NCBI GenBank assembly: GCA_002427815.1
Contig: DIZF01000005.1
Coordinates: 1 to 64,000 of the forward strand
DNA: 64,000 bases
Direction of reading: 5' to 3'
Source: Ramlibacter tataouinensis
GTDB taxonomy: Bacteria; Pseudomonadota; Gammaproteobacteria; Burkholderiales; Burkholderiaceae_C
Positions 49,938 to 58,391 of the stretch are shown in pieces (position 1 is the first letter of the stretch; each line of letters starts with the position of its first letter). The notes below the pieces were generated by a model. The model made no database searches and was not told where the DNA came from. It saw nothing but the letters and a program-made list of their open reading frames with translations. The position numbers and the translations under genes are program-made.

Positions 49938-49947
49938 TTGTGCACAG
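49938..49947. promoter_or_regulatory. Candidate GntR operator, distal copy
   Basis: TTGTGCACAG differs from the proximal site at one base. Both copies are preceded by A and share ATTGTGCACA. It lies 71 bp upstream of the plus-strand ABC binding-protein gene. The 86-bp spacing is about eight helical turns, compatible with looping. Confidence 0.62.
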
Positions 49948-50017
49948 CCGTTGACCACCTCGATGGTGCGCCTGTGATGCTCCGTCAGCAACACCCACTT
50001 CAAACTGGAGACAGACC

Positions 50018-50995
50018 ATGTTCGGATATCTTCGTGCTGCGGCATTCGCGGCAGGCGTGCTTGGCGCAACTTCCGCACTCGCGGTCGACCTCACCGTCAC
50101 CCACTTTGGCACCGGCATGTATGGCGTGCCGTTCGCCATCGCCCGGGAAAAGGGCTGGTTCAAGTCGGAAGCCGGGCTCGATGTCACCGGCTTCATCACA
50201 TCCGCCGGTGGCGGCACGACCATCCGGAACGCGCTGGCCTCGGACATTCCCTATGGCGAAGTGGCACTGCCCGCTGCGATCGCAGCTATCCAGCAGGGTG
50301 TGAAGCTGACCATCGTCCACGGCGGTGTGCTGTCGGTGGCCGACCAGGTGTGGATCACCCGCAAGGACGACACGAGCATCAAGCAGTTTGCCGACCTGAA
50401 AGGCAAGAAGCTCGGTTATTCGAGCCCCAAGTCGGTCACGGACATCATCACGTCCGTGATGCTCCAGGAGCATGGCTTGACCAGCGCCGTGGAGCGCAAG
50501 TCCGTCGGCGGCATCGGCTCCGGCCTCACGGCGCTGCGTGAAGGCGGCGTCGACATGACGTATGTGACGGAGCCGGTCTGGAGCAAGGAGAAGGCCAACT
50601 TCCGCGCGGCATGGTGGTCAAGCGACATCGCCCCCCGGGTCACGCAGACGGTCGGAATCGTGCGCACGGACTACCTGAAGCAGCACCCCGAGGTGATCAA
50701 GGGCATCATCCTCGCGCGTCGCAAAGCGGTGGAGTTCATCAAGGCCAACCCGGCGGAAGCCGCGCCCATCATGGCCCGGGAATACAAGATTCCGCCGGAA
50801 CAGGCGAAGACCGCGATCGAGAGCGTGATCGGGGCCAAGGGCGTCTACTGGAGTCGTGGCGAGTTCGACTACGAAGGCATGGAATTCATGCTGAAAGGCC
50901 TGCACCTGGTCAAGGCCATTCCGGACGGCCCGTTCGACTGGAAGACGGTGATCGACGAAAGCTATCTGCCCGTCGATCTGCGCAGCAAGAAGTGA
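50018..50995 (+). CDS. ABC transporter substrate-binding protein (nitrate/sulfonate/taurine type)
   Basis: A 325-residue periplasmic protein with a Sec signal ending TSALAVDLTV. The fold is SsuA/ThiY-like: THFGTGMYGVPFAIAREKGWFKSEAGLDV, SAGGGTTIRNALASDIPYGEVALPAAI and LKGKKLGYSSPKSVTDIITSVML. These bind sulfonates, pyrimidines or aromatic/aliphatic carboxylates. The downstream enzymes suggest a branched or unsaturated dicarboxylate here (inference). It overlaps the ATPase start by four bases (GTGA). Confidence 0.9.
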   Translation: MFGYLRAAAFAAGVLGATSALAVDLTVTHFGTGMYGVPFAIAREKGWFKSEAGLDVTGFITSAGGGTTIRNALASDIPYGEVALPAAIAAIQQGVKLTIVHGGVLSVADQVWITRKDDTSIKQFADLKGKKLGYSSPKSVTDIITSVMLQEHGLTSAVERKSVGGIGSGLTALREGGVDMTYVTEPVWSKEKANFRAAWWSSDIAPRVTQTVGIVRTDYLKQHPEVIKGIILARRKAVEFIKANPAEAAPIMAREYKIPPEQAKTAIESVIGAKGVYWSRGEFDYEGMEFMLKGLHLVKAIPDGPFDWKTVIDESYLPVDLRSKK

Positions 50996-51870
50996 ATCCC
51001 GACGTAGCCTGCGCTGCCGCGGGCGAGGCCAGCGGCGCACCGCCTGCGCCTGCGTCCCCAGCCGAGCCGCATGCGCGTCTGAGGGGCGTGACCCGGGTCT
51101 ACCCCGCAGCAGCCGGCAGGGAGCCGGTCCACGCGCTCGGGCCGGTCGATCTCGACCTGCACAGGGGCGAATTTTTCTCGGTGGTCGGTCCCTCCGGCTG
51201 TGGCAAATCGACGCTGCTCGACGTGCTCGGCGGCTTGGCCGAGGCCTCGGAAGGGACGGTGGAGTTCGAGGGCCGGCCCGTCGCCGGCAACGTGCCCGAC
51301 GGTGTCGGCATCGTCTTCCAGGAAGATGCCAGCTTCCCCTGGCTCAGCGTCTACGACAACGCCGCCTTCGGCCTGCGCCGCGCCGGCACCGCGGAAGCGG
51401 AAATCCGCGAGCGGGTCGACCACGCGCTCGCATTCATGGGTTTGCGCGGTTTCGCGACCGCCTATCCGGCGCAACTGTCCGGCGGCATGCGGCAGCGCCT
51501 GTGCATCGCGCGCACGCTGGTCACCCGGCCGCGGCTGCTGCTGCTCGACGAGCCGTTCGGCGCCCTGGACCAGCAGACGCGGCTGCTGATGGGGGACGAG
51601 CTGCTCAAGTTGTGGCGTGGCACGGGCGCCACCATCCTGCTGATCACCCACGCGCTGGACGAGGCAGCGATGCTGTCGGACCGGGTCGGCGTCATGTCGG
51701 CGAGGCCTGGCGTTTTCCTGGATGTGGTGAGCACGGGCTGGTCGCGCGATCGCGACAGCAACATCGTCGCCGAGGAGAGCTTCGGCCGGATCACCGGCCG
51801 CCTGTGGTCCACCCTGCGCGCGGAGTCGCAGAAGTCGCTGGCCTTTGGGCAGGCGGCCGTCCTGCAATGA
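50992..51870 (+). CDS. ABC transporter ATP-binding protein (SsuB/TauB type)
   Basis: A 292-residue ATPase: Walker A GPSGCGKST (66-74), Q-loop VFQEDASFPWLSVYDN, signature LSGGMRQRLCIARTL, Walker B LLLLDEPFGALDQQTR and switch ITHALDEAAM. It starts at GTG 50992, overlapping the binding-protein stop. About 28 disordered Ala/Pro residues precede the domain. Confidence 0.92.
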   Translation: MNPDVACAAAGEASGAPPAPASPAEPHARLRGVTRVYPAAAGREPVHALGPVDLDLHRGEFFSVVGPSGCGKSTLLDVLGGLAEASEGTVEFEGRPVAGNVPDGVGIVFQEDASFPWLSVYDNAAFGLRRAGTAEAEIRERVDHALAFMGLRGFATAYPAQLSGGMRQRLCIARTLVTRPRLLLLDEPFGALDQQTRLLMGDELLKLWRGTGATILLITHALDEAAMLSDRVGVMSARPGVFLDVVSTGWSRDRDSNIVAEESFGRITGRLWSTLRAESQKSLAFGQAAVLQ

Positions 51871-52628
51871 AGGGCGTCAGCCGGGCCGGGCGGATCCGGC
51901 TGCTGGTGGTGGTCGTGCTGGTGCTGGCCCTGGAGACGGCCTGCCGCGCCGGCTGGATCGATCCGGTGGCCGTGATCGCGCCGTCGGCGATGGTGCAGGG
52001 CGCATGGCGCCTGCTGGCCTCGGGCCAGTACACCAAGGACATCTTTCTGACGCTCTCCAACGTGGCGATCGCGTGCGCGCTCGCGGTCGTGACCGGTTTC
52101 GCCCTGGGCTGGCTGCTCTACCGGCTGCCACGCCTGCGGCGCGCCGCGGATCCTCTGCTGGCGAGCTACTACTCGGTGCCCACGTTCGTCTTCTACCCGC
52201 TGTTCATCGTGCTGTTCGGCCTCAATCGCTGGCCGCTGGTGGCGATCGGGTTCATCTTCGCGGTCGTGGCAATGGCGCTCAGCACCTTGCAGGGGTTTGA
52301 ACGGGTGCCGCGTGCACTGCGGCGCACGGCGCGCGCCATGCGCTTGTCCCATCGCCAGGAGTTGCTCCATGTGGTGCTGCCATCGTGCGCGCCCTACCTT
52401 TTCACCGGCCTGAAACTGTCGATCGCCTATGCCTTCATCGGCGTCATTGCCGGCGAGTTCGTGTTGAGCGGGGCCGGCTTCGGCTTCGATATCGCGTTTG
52501 CCTACAACAGCTTCGACAACGCGACGATGTACGGCCTGATGATCCTGCTACTGGGGTTCGTCGGCGGCCTGAACATGCTGCTGTACTCCTGGGAGCGGCG
52601 TCTCTATCTTCGCCGGGGAGGGCGCTGA
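51867..52628 (+). CDS. ABC transporter permease (SsuC/TauC type), first
   Basis: A 253-residue membrane protein with about six helices and the EAA-like loop RRTARAMRLSHRQELLHVVLPSCAPYLFTGLKLSIAYAF that docks the ATPase. It is one half of a heterodimeric channel with the next gene. ATGA overlap with the ATPase gene. Confidence 0.9.
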   Translation: MKGVSRAGRIRLLVVVVLVLALETACRAGWIDPVAVIAPSAMVQGAWRLLASGQYTKDIFLTLSNVAIACALAVVTGFALGWLLYRLPRLRRAADPLLASYYSVPTFVFYPLFIVLFGLNRWPLVAIGFIFAVVAMALSTLQGFERVPRALRRTARAMRLSHRQELLHVVLPSCAPYLFTGLKLSIAYAFIGVIAGEFVLSGAGFGFDIAFAYNSFDNATMYGLMILLLGFVGGLNMLLYSWERRLYLRRGGR

Positions 52629-53408
52629 ATGACCACCGGCACGCTGAAAACAGCGCGACTTCCCGGGTCGCAGGCCATGCTCGACAAGCTGTTGTTGATC
52701 GTCGCACTGCTGGCAGCCTGGCAGATCCTGTCGCTGGTGGCCGGGCCGGAGGTGCTCACGGCACCGCTGGCGACGCTGCGGCGGCTGCTCCAGTTGATGG
52801 CCGAGCCGCAGTTCGCCGAGCATGCGATCGAGACCGGCAGCGCCTTTGCCGTCGCTCTGGTGATCTCCCTGACCGGTGGCCTGGTGCTGGGCGTGCTGCT
52901 GGGCGCGCATCGCCTGTCGGGGGAAGTGAGTGAACCGCTGCTGGTCGGTTTCTACTCGCTTCCCAAGGTCACGCTCTACCCGGTGGTGCTGCTGCTGTTC
53001 GGCCTGGGCATGTCGGCGAAGATCGCCTTCGGCGCGATGCACGGGATCATTCCGGTGGTCCTGTTCACGATGAACGCGGTGCGCAACATCCCGCAGGTCT
53101 ACCTCAGGGCAGCGCGTTCGATGCGGCTGACTCCGTCCCAGCTGTTCCTCCATGTCCTGGTGCCCGCCAGCGTGCCCGAGATCGTCACCGGCTTCCGGCT
53201 CGGTTTTTCGCTGACCCTGCTGGGAACCCTGATCGGCGAAATGTTCGCCTCGCAGCGGGGCATCGGCTACCTGCTGATCAAGTCGATGGAGACCAACAGC
53301 ACCGACGTCATTCTGGCGCTGGCCCTGCTGCTGATGATTCTCGCGACCGCCGCAAGCTGGCTGCTGCTCGCGCTGGAGCGGCGCGTGCATGTGCGCTTCG
53401 GACCGTGA
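52629..53408 (+). CDS. ABC transporter permease (SsuC/TauC type), second
   Basis: A 259-residue paralogous permease: YLRAARSMRLTPSQLFLHVLVPASVPEIVTGFRLGFSLTL is the EAA loop. It starts at the base following the previous stop. The two permeases differ enough to be separate subunits rather than a recent duplication. Confidence 0.9.
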   Translation: MTTGTLKTARLPGSQAMLDKLLLIVALLAAWQILSLVAGPEVLTAPLATLRRLLQLMAEPQFAEHAIETGSAFAVALVISLTGGLVLGVLLGAHRLSGEVSEPLLVGFYSLPKVTLYPVVLLLFGLGMSAKIAFGAMHGIIPVVLFTMNAVRNIPQVYLRAARSMRLTPSQLFLHVLVPASVPEIVTGFRLGFSLTLLGTLIGEMFASQRGIGYLLIKSMETNSTDVILALALLLMILATAASWLLLALERRVHVRFGP

Positions 53409-53471
53409 GCCGGTCCGGCGCCACCACCCACACCGCCTTCGTAGAACCTGTTTTCCGAAAGGACTCATGCC

Positions 53472-54347
53472 ATGACCACCTCCAAGCGCCTCAAGGACCT
53501 GCTGGCAGCCGGCGAATTCATCCTGGCCCCGGGCGTCTTCGAGATGTTCTCGGCCCGCATCGCGGACAGGATGGGATTCAACGCGCTCTACATGACCGGC
53601 TATGGCGTGTCGGCCTCGCATCTCGGGCTTCCCGATGCCGGCCTGGTGACCTACACCGACATGGTGGGCCGGGCCCGCACCATCGCCGAGGGAACCACGA
53701 CGCCGCTGATCGCCGATGCCGACACCGGCTTCGGCGGCCTGATCAATATCCGGCAGACCGTGCGCGGCTACGAGGCGGCGGGCGTGCAGGGGATCCAGAT
53801 CGAGGACCAGGAAATGCCCAAGAAGTGCGGCCACACGCCCAACCGCAAGGTGGTCCCGCTCGCGGACATGCTGCGCCGGATCGAGGTGGCCGTGGACTCG
53901 CGCCGCCATGACGACACGCTCATCATCGCGCGCACCGACGCCAGGACCGGGCTGGGCCTGGACGAGGCCATCAGGCGCGGCCAGGCGTTCGCCAAGGCGG
54001 GCGCCGACGTCGTGTTCGTCGAGTCGCCGGAATCGGCCGACGAGTTCCGCCGGGTCGGCGATTCGATCGACGCCTGGCTGCTCGCCAACATGGTGCCGAC
54101 CGGCAAGTCGCCGGAGATTCCCAGGGATGACCTGAAGGCGTGGGGTTTCGACATCGCGATCTATCCCTCGGCCGGCATGGGTGTCGTGTGCGCCGCGCTC
54201 GAGCAGAACTTCGCGTGGCTGAAGGAGCACGGCAGCACCAAGGGCTCGCCGGTGCCCGCCTTCGACATGAAGCAGCTGCACGAGCTGGTCGATTTTGCCG
54301 ACGTGTGGGAGTTCGAGCGGAAATACGTCGAGTCGGGGCAGCCGTGA
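53472..54347 (+). CDS. Isocitrate lyase/PEP mutase superfamily C-C lyase
   Basis: A 291-residue TIM-barrel enzyme. Metal-binding DADTGFGG (residues 82-89), GIQIEDQEMPKKCGH with the catalytic-loop KKCGH (117-121, Cys119) and IARTDAR follow the superfamily. Cys119 in the KKCGH loop is typical of true C-C lyases (2-methylisocitrate lyase, 2,3-dimethylmalate lyase), not phosphomutases. With the hydratase pair downstream it likely cleaves a hydroxylated branched diacid into pyruvate and a short acid. Its TGA overlaps the GTG start of the large hydratase subunit. Confidence 0.88.
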   Translation: MTTSKRLKDLLAAGEFILAPGVFEMFSARIADRMGFNALYMTGYGVSASHLGLPDAGLVTYTDMVGRARTIAEGTTTPLIADADTGFGGLINIRQTVRGYEAAGVQGIQIEDQEMPKKCGHTPNRKVVPLADMLRRIEVAVDSRRHDDTLIIARTDARTGLGLDEAIRRGQAFAKAGADVVFVESPESADEFRRVGDSIDAWLLANMVPTGKSPEIPRDDLKAWGFDIAIYPSAGMGVVCAALEQNFAWLKEHGSTKGSPVPAFDMKQLHELVDFADVWEFERKYVESGQP

Positions 54348-55795
54348 AAGGCGCAGCGGAAACGACAGTGCCGGACGCTGCCGCGCAGCCCCGGACCCTG
54401 TTCGACAAACTGTGGGACAACCACGTCATCGTCGACTTCGGCGACGGCTCGGCCCTGCTGCATGTCGACCGCCACCTGCTGCACGACCTCGGCGGCCCGC
54501 CGGCCTTCGCCGACCTGGAACGCCGCGGCTTGCCGGTCCACAGTCCCGAGCTGACCTTCTCGACGCCTGATCACGTGGTTTCGTCGGCGCCGGCAAGAAC
54601 CGGCTCGGAGCATCGCTGGGCCGAGGATCTCATCACGGGTCTGCGGGACGGCAGCCGCCAGCGCGGGATCCGGCTGTTCGACGTCAACCAGCCCGGCCAC
54701 GGCATCGTCCACGTGATCGGCCCGGAGCTGGGCCTGACCCTGCCGGGCGCGCTGGTGCTTTGCGGCGACAGCCACACCAGCACGCATGGCGCGCTCGGCG
54801 CGCTCGCCTGGGGCATCGGCACGAGCGAGATCGCCCACGTGCTGGCGACCCAGACCCTCATGCAGAAGCGTCCGCGCCGCATGCGCATCACGATTGACGG
54901 CGAGCTGCAGCCGGGCGTGCAAGCCAAGGACCTGATCCTGGCGATCATCGGCAGGCTGGGCGCCTCGACCGGCACCGGCTATGCGATCGAATACGCCGGG
55001 CCCGTGGTCGAACGGATGGGGATGGCGGGCCGCCTGACCCTGTGCAACATGAGCATCGAGATGGGCGCGCGCATGGGCATGATCGCGCCCGACGAGGTGA
55101 CCTTTGCGTGGCTCAAAGGGCGCCGGTATGCGCCCGCAGGGGCGCTGTGGGACCGGGCGCTGGCATCGTGGCGCCAGCTGGCGACCGACCCCGGCGCCCG
55201 CTTCGACCGGGAAGAGCGGATCGACGCCTGCGCAGTGCGCCCGCAGATCACCTGGGGCACCAGTCCGGAGCAGACCCTGGCGCTGGACGAGCGGATCCCG
55301 GATCCAGCCCGGGCCGGCAGCGCCGACGCCGCGGCTTCGATCGCGCAGGCGCTGGCGTACATGGGCCTGGAAGCCGGCCAGCCGATCGCCGGCACGACGA
55401 TCGACCGCGTGTTCATCGGATCGTGTACCAACAGCCGGCTCGAGGACCTGCGGGCCGCTGCCGATGCGGTGCGCGGCCGGCGGGTTGCGCCGCATGTCAC
55501 GGCATGGGTGGTGCCGGGGTCGCAGGACGTGCGCCTCGCAGCGGAGCGCGAGGGGCTGGACCGGATCTACACCGAGGCCGGCTTCGAATGGCGCAGCCCC
55601 GGCTGCTCGCTGTGCGTCGGCGCCAACGGAGAAATCGTCGCGTCCGGCCAGCGTTGCGTCTCGACCTCGAACCGCAATTTTGTCGGCCGCCAGGGCCCCG
55701 GGGCGCGCACCCATCTGGCCAGCCCGGTCGTGGCCGCGGCCTGCGCGATCGCGGGATGCATCGTCGACCAGCTGCCTGCAAGGAGTGGCGCATGA
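54344..55795 (+). CDS. Aconitase-family hydro-lyase, large subunit (LeuC/DmdA-like)
   Basis: A 483-residue [4Fe-4S] hydro-lyase subunit. GDSHTSTHGALGALAWGIGTSE lies at residues 141-162; cluster cysteines are in FIGSCTNSRLEDL and in SPGCSLCVGAN. It is close to isopropylmalate isomerase large subunit but sits in a catabolic cassette with a C-C lyase and an importer, so a dimethylmaleate, methylaconitate or citraconate-type hydratase is likely. It starts at GTG 54344, overlapping the lyase stop, and overlaps the small-subunit gene by four bases. Confidence 0.85.
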   Translation: MKGAAETTVPDAAAQPRTLFDKLWDNHVIVDFGDGSALLHVDRHLLHDLGGPPAFADLERRGLPVHSPELTFSTPDHVVSSAPARTGSEHRWAEDLITGLRDGSRQRGIRLFDVNQPGHGIVHVIGPELGLTLPGALVLCGDSHTSTHGALGALAWGIGTSEIAHVLATQTLMQKRPRRMRITIDGELQPGVQAKDLILAIIGRLGASTGTGYAIEYAGPVVERMGMAGRLTLCNMSIEMGARMGMIAPDEVTFAWLKGRRYAPAGALWDRALASWRQLATDPGARFDREERIDACAVRPQITWGTSPEQTLALDERIPDPARAGSADAAASIAQALAYMGLEAGQPIAGTTIDRVFIGSCTNSRLEDLRAAADAVRGRRVAPHVTAWVVPGSQDVRLAAEREGLDRIYTEAGFEWRSPGCSLCVGANGEIVASGQRCVSTSNRNFVGRQGPGARTHLASPVVAAACAIAGCIVDQLPARSGA

Positions 55796-56427
55796 AGAAG
55801 GTCTCCAGCATTTCCGGAGTGGCCGCGCCGCTGCCGCTGGCCAATGTCGACACCGACGTGATCATCCGGATCGAGAAGCTGGCGCAGCTCCGGCGCGAGG
55901 AACTCGGTGCCTGGGGCTTTGCGCCGCTGCGCTTCCTGCCCGATGGTTCGGAGAATCCGCAGTTCGTGCTGAACCAGGCCGGCTGGCGCGGCGCGCCGAT
56001 ACTCGTGGCGGGGCCGAACTTCGGCTGCGGCTCGTCCCGCGAGCATGCGGTGTGGGCCCTGCAGGGCATGGGCATCGAGTGCGTCATTGCACCCTCGTTC
56101 GGCGATATCTTCCGGTCCAACTGTTTCCAGAATGGCTTGCTCCCGGTTCAGCTTGCCGCCGCCCACGCGCAGGAGCTGCTGGCGTACCTGGAGGACCACC
56201 GCCAACGGGGCGCGCCGACGCGCATCACCGTCGATCTCGAAGGCCAGACCGTCCGCTGGCCGGGCGGTGCGGACTTCGCTTTCGCCATCGAAGACCGGCG
56301 GCGGCGCGCGCTGATGGAAGGACTGGACGAAATCGGTTCGACGCAAATGCACCAGCCGCAGATCGATGCATGGCAGGCTCTCGATCGGGAGCGGCGGGCG
56401 TGGATCTGGCAAATTGCGGACGCTTGA
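55792..56427 (+). CDS. Aconitase-family hydro-lyase, small subunit (LeuD/DmdB-like)
   Basis: A 211-residue swivel-domain subunit: PLPLANVDTDVIIRIEKLAQL at 13-33 and the substrate loop GPNFGCGSSREHAVWAL at 74-90, then FGDIFRSNCFQNGLLPV. It pairs with the large subunit. The ATG at 55792 has AGGAG upstream. The end of the operon is about here; no terminator hairpin is obvious. Confidence 0.87.
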   Translation: MKKVSSISGVAAPLPLANVDTDVIIRIEKLAQLRREELGAWGFAPLRFLPDGSENPQFVLNQAGWRGAPILVAGPNFGCGSSREHAVWALQGMGIECVIAPSFGDIFRSNCFQNGLLPVQLAAAHAQELLAYLEDHRQRGAPTRITVDLEGQTVRWPGGADFAFAIEDRRRRALMEGLDEIGSTQMHQPQIDAWQALDRERRAWIWQIADA

Positions 56428-56436
56428 GGGCTCCGT

Positions 56437-56673
56437 TTACGTCGGGCCGCGGCCTGCGAACAACGCGTCCAGGCGCTGCTCGAACTCGTGATAGCCGATC
56501 CGCTCGTAGAGCTCTTCCCGCGTCTGCATGAGGCCCAGGACGATTAAAGCAGGACTCGCACCGGCACCAACTTCGACGGTGGACCCAGTCAGCACGTGAG
56601 CAGCGCAGCCTTCGTTGACCCAGGTCAACTGGGTGCGGGGACAGCCGAACCACCATGCGAACAAGCCCAACAC
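56437..56673 (-). CDS. Short ORF, possibly a gene remnant
   Basis: A 78-residue frame. The last 30 residues (MQTREELYERIGYHEFEQRL, then DALFAGRGPT) have plausible protein composition, while the first 45 do not. It could be a small gene starting near 56526, or the end of a decayed gene. I recognise no family. The rest of the 290 bp between leuD and the next small gene shows nothing else. Confidence 0.3.
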   Translation of the reverse strand: MLGLFAWWFGCPRTQLTWVNEGCAAHVLTGSTVEVGAGASPALIVLGLMQTREELYERIGYHEFEQRLDALFAGRGPT

Positions 56674-56717
56674 GCGGCGCCGGCGCGCGCCGGTGCGGCC
56701 ATCAGCGGGAAGCCTCC

Positions 56718-56888
56718 ATGCCGACGATCACCCAGTTCATCAGGGACAACGTCCTGTGCCGCCTTCGGCCAGCCGTCGCCCGGCCTGCCGAAGGCGGTCT
56801 GATCCCGTGGCCCGACATGGCCAGCAGCGAGATGGAAGTCAACGAGGGGTGGCTGGTGACGGACGCGCTCGCGGCGATTCCGGGATGA
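56718..56888 (+). CDS. 56-residue protein coupled to the metallophosphoesterase
   Basis: A short protein beginning MPTITQFIRDNVLCRLRPAV with an acidic end (MEVNEGWLVTDALAAIPG). GGGAAG lies 7-12 bp before the ATG. Its stop overlaps the start of the metallophosphoesterase gene (ATGA). I recognise no family, but the coupling argues it is translated. Confidence 0.5.
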   Translation: MPTITQFIRDNVLCRLRPAVARPAEGGLIPWPDMASSEMEVNEGWLVTDALAAIPG

Positions 56889-57880
56889 GCGCGCTTACAC
56901 CGTCGACCGGGCACGGCGACGCGGAAGCCGAGGATCTCGCCGCGCTGCGGCTGCGCATCGGCCGCGCCCATTTGCGGCACCGGCTGGGCCTGGAAGGCGA
57001 GCATGAAGCGCGGGTGTTTCGCAAGGGCACACATTTCTTCCATCTGGAGAACTGGACCATGGCGCGGACGCTGCTGCACGCGGGGCTGACGCTCGCGGGC
57101 CTGCGTGGCCGCGCGCGGCGGAACACCCTGCGCATCGAGCTGCGCCACAACGACGTGGCCCTGGCGGGCTTGCCTGCCGCCTTCGAGGGATACACGCTGC
57201 TGCACCTGAGCGACCTGCACCTGGACCTGAGCGAGCACCATCTGTCGCGCCTGGTCGAGCGCGTGCGGGGCATCGCCTGCGATGTCTGCGTGCTGACCGG
57301 CGACTACCGTTTCGCCACCGCGGGGCCGTGGGAGCCGGCCGTCGCGGCGCTGGAACGCTTGCGGGCGCACCTGCCGGGGCCGGTGTATGCGGTCCTGGGC
57401 AACCATGATTCCATCCGCATGGTGCCGCGCATGGAGGCGTTCGGCATTCGCATGCTGATGAACGAATCGGTGCACTTCGAGCGCGGCGATGCCGCCCTCC
57501 ATCTGGCCGGCATCGACGACGCGCATTACTACCGCGCGCACAACCTGCACAAGGCGGCCGATGCGATTCCGGACGGTGGCTGCGCCATCCTGCTGTCGCA
57601 CACGCCGGAGCCGTACCGCCATGCCGCGCATTGCGGATTCGACCTGATGCTGTGCGGTCACACCCACGGCGGGCAGATCTGCTTGCCGGGCGGGGTGCCC
57701 GTGCTCACCGACTCGGACGCTCCGCGCGCCTTCGCGCGCGGGCCGTGGCGCTATGGCGGCTTCACGGGCTACACCTCGGCCGGTTGCGGCTCGTCGATCA
57801 TCGACGCGCGCTTCAACTGCCCACCGGAAGTCACGCTGCACCGGCTGACCCGCGTGCAAACCGGCCGCGACGCTCAGTAA
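56885..57880 (+). CDS. Calcineurin-like metallophosphoesterase (YaeI-like)
   Basis: A 331-residue enzyme with an N-terminal helical extension of about 80 residues, followed by the binuclear-metal motifs LLHLSDLHLD (Asp110, His112), LTGDYRF, VLGNHDSIRM, LLSHTPEPY and LMLCGHTHGGQI. The order D-x-H, GD, GNHD, H, GHTH is complete. YaeI relatives act on phosphodiesters of lipids or nucleotides. It lacks the YaeI membrane anchor; the extension may replace it. Its 3' end overlaps the convergent CarS-like gene by 7 bp. Confidence 0.85.
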   Translation: MSALTPSTGHGDAEAEDLAALRLRIGRAHLRHRLGLEGEHEARVFRKGTHFFHLENWTMARTLLHAGLTLAGLRGRARRNTLRIELRHNDVALAGLPAAFEGYTLLHLSDLHLDLSEHHLSRLVERVRGIACDVCVLTGDYRFATAGPWEPAVAALERLRAHLPGPVYAVLGNHDSIRMVPRMEAFGIRMLMNESVHFERGDAALHLAGIDDAHYYRAHNLHKAADAIPDGGCAILLSHTPEPYRHAAHCGFDLMLCGHTHGGQICLPGGVPVLTDSDAPRAFARGPWRYGGFTGYTSAGCGSSIIDARFNCPPEVTLHRLTRVQTGRDAQ

Positions 57881-58365
57881 GGCCGGTCGCGCAGCCCCAG
57901 CCGATAGGACAGGCGCGCCACGGGGATTTCGAGCAGGACAAAGGCCGCAGTGATCGCGGCGATCAGAAGCAGCGGCAGGTTCAGCATGCTCTGCAGCGCC
58001 AGCAGCGGCAACAATGATTCCGGAATCTGGTCGATCCCGAACGCCTTGCCGCTGGGCTCGATGGCCAGTCGGCGCTTGACGAAACTCGACAGCGCATCGC
58101 CCGCCATTGCGACGGCGCCGGTGAGCGCGCCCGCTGCGATGGGAAAGCCCAGGACCGGCGCGCAGAGCGTGCATGCCGCGACGGCCGCAACGACGCCGCG
58201 CACAGTCTTGGATGAGCCCAGCAGTGGGCGGCCGTCGGGCAAGCGCAGGCCCCCATCCAAAGGCCAGCTCCACCGGGGGCCGAGCAATCGCTTGGTGGCG
58301 ATCGGGGCGCTGTTGGCCACGCCAAGCAACAGCAGCAGCCGGATGCCGAGCCACAGGTCGTCCAT
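57874..58365 (-). CDS. CDP-archaeol synthase (CarS/DUF46)-family membrane protein
   Basis: A 163-residue membrane protein with five hydrophobic segments. PLDGGLRLPDGRPLLGSSKTVRGVVAA and AMAGDALSSFVKRRLAIEPSGKAFGIDQIPESLLPLL are the conserved loops of the CarS family, which belongs to the CDP-alcohol/CdsA-related cytidylyltransferases. Bacterial members have no proven substrate; archaeol is not expected. The ATG at 58365 opens before the first helix. It lies 26 bp after the small gene on the same strand. Confidence 0.8.
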   Translation of the reverse strand: MDDLWLGIRLLLLLGVANSAPIATKRLLGPRWSWPLDGGLRLPDGRPLLGSSKTVRGVVAAVAACTLCAPVLGFPIAAGALTGAVAMAGDALSSFVKRRLAIEPSGKAFGIDQIPESLLPLLALQSMLNLPLLLIAAITAAFVLLEIPVARLSYRLGLRDRPY

Positions 58366-58391
58366 GGTCGAGGCGGGGGCAGCCGTCCGGC

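Noticed and set aside
52548..54281. A long minus-strand frame opposite the second permease and the lyase.
   Set aside because: His/Gln/Arg-rich shadow; the plus-strand genes have conserved motifs and overlaps.
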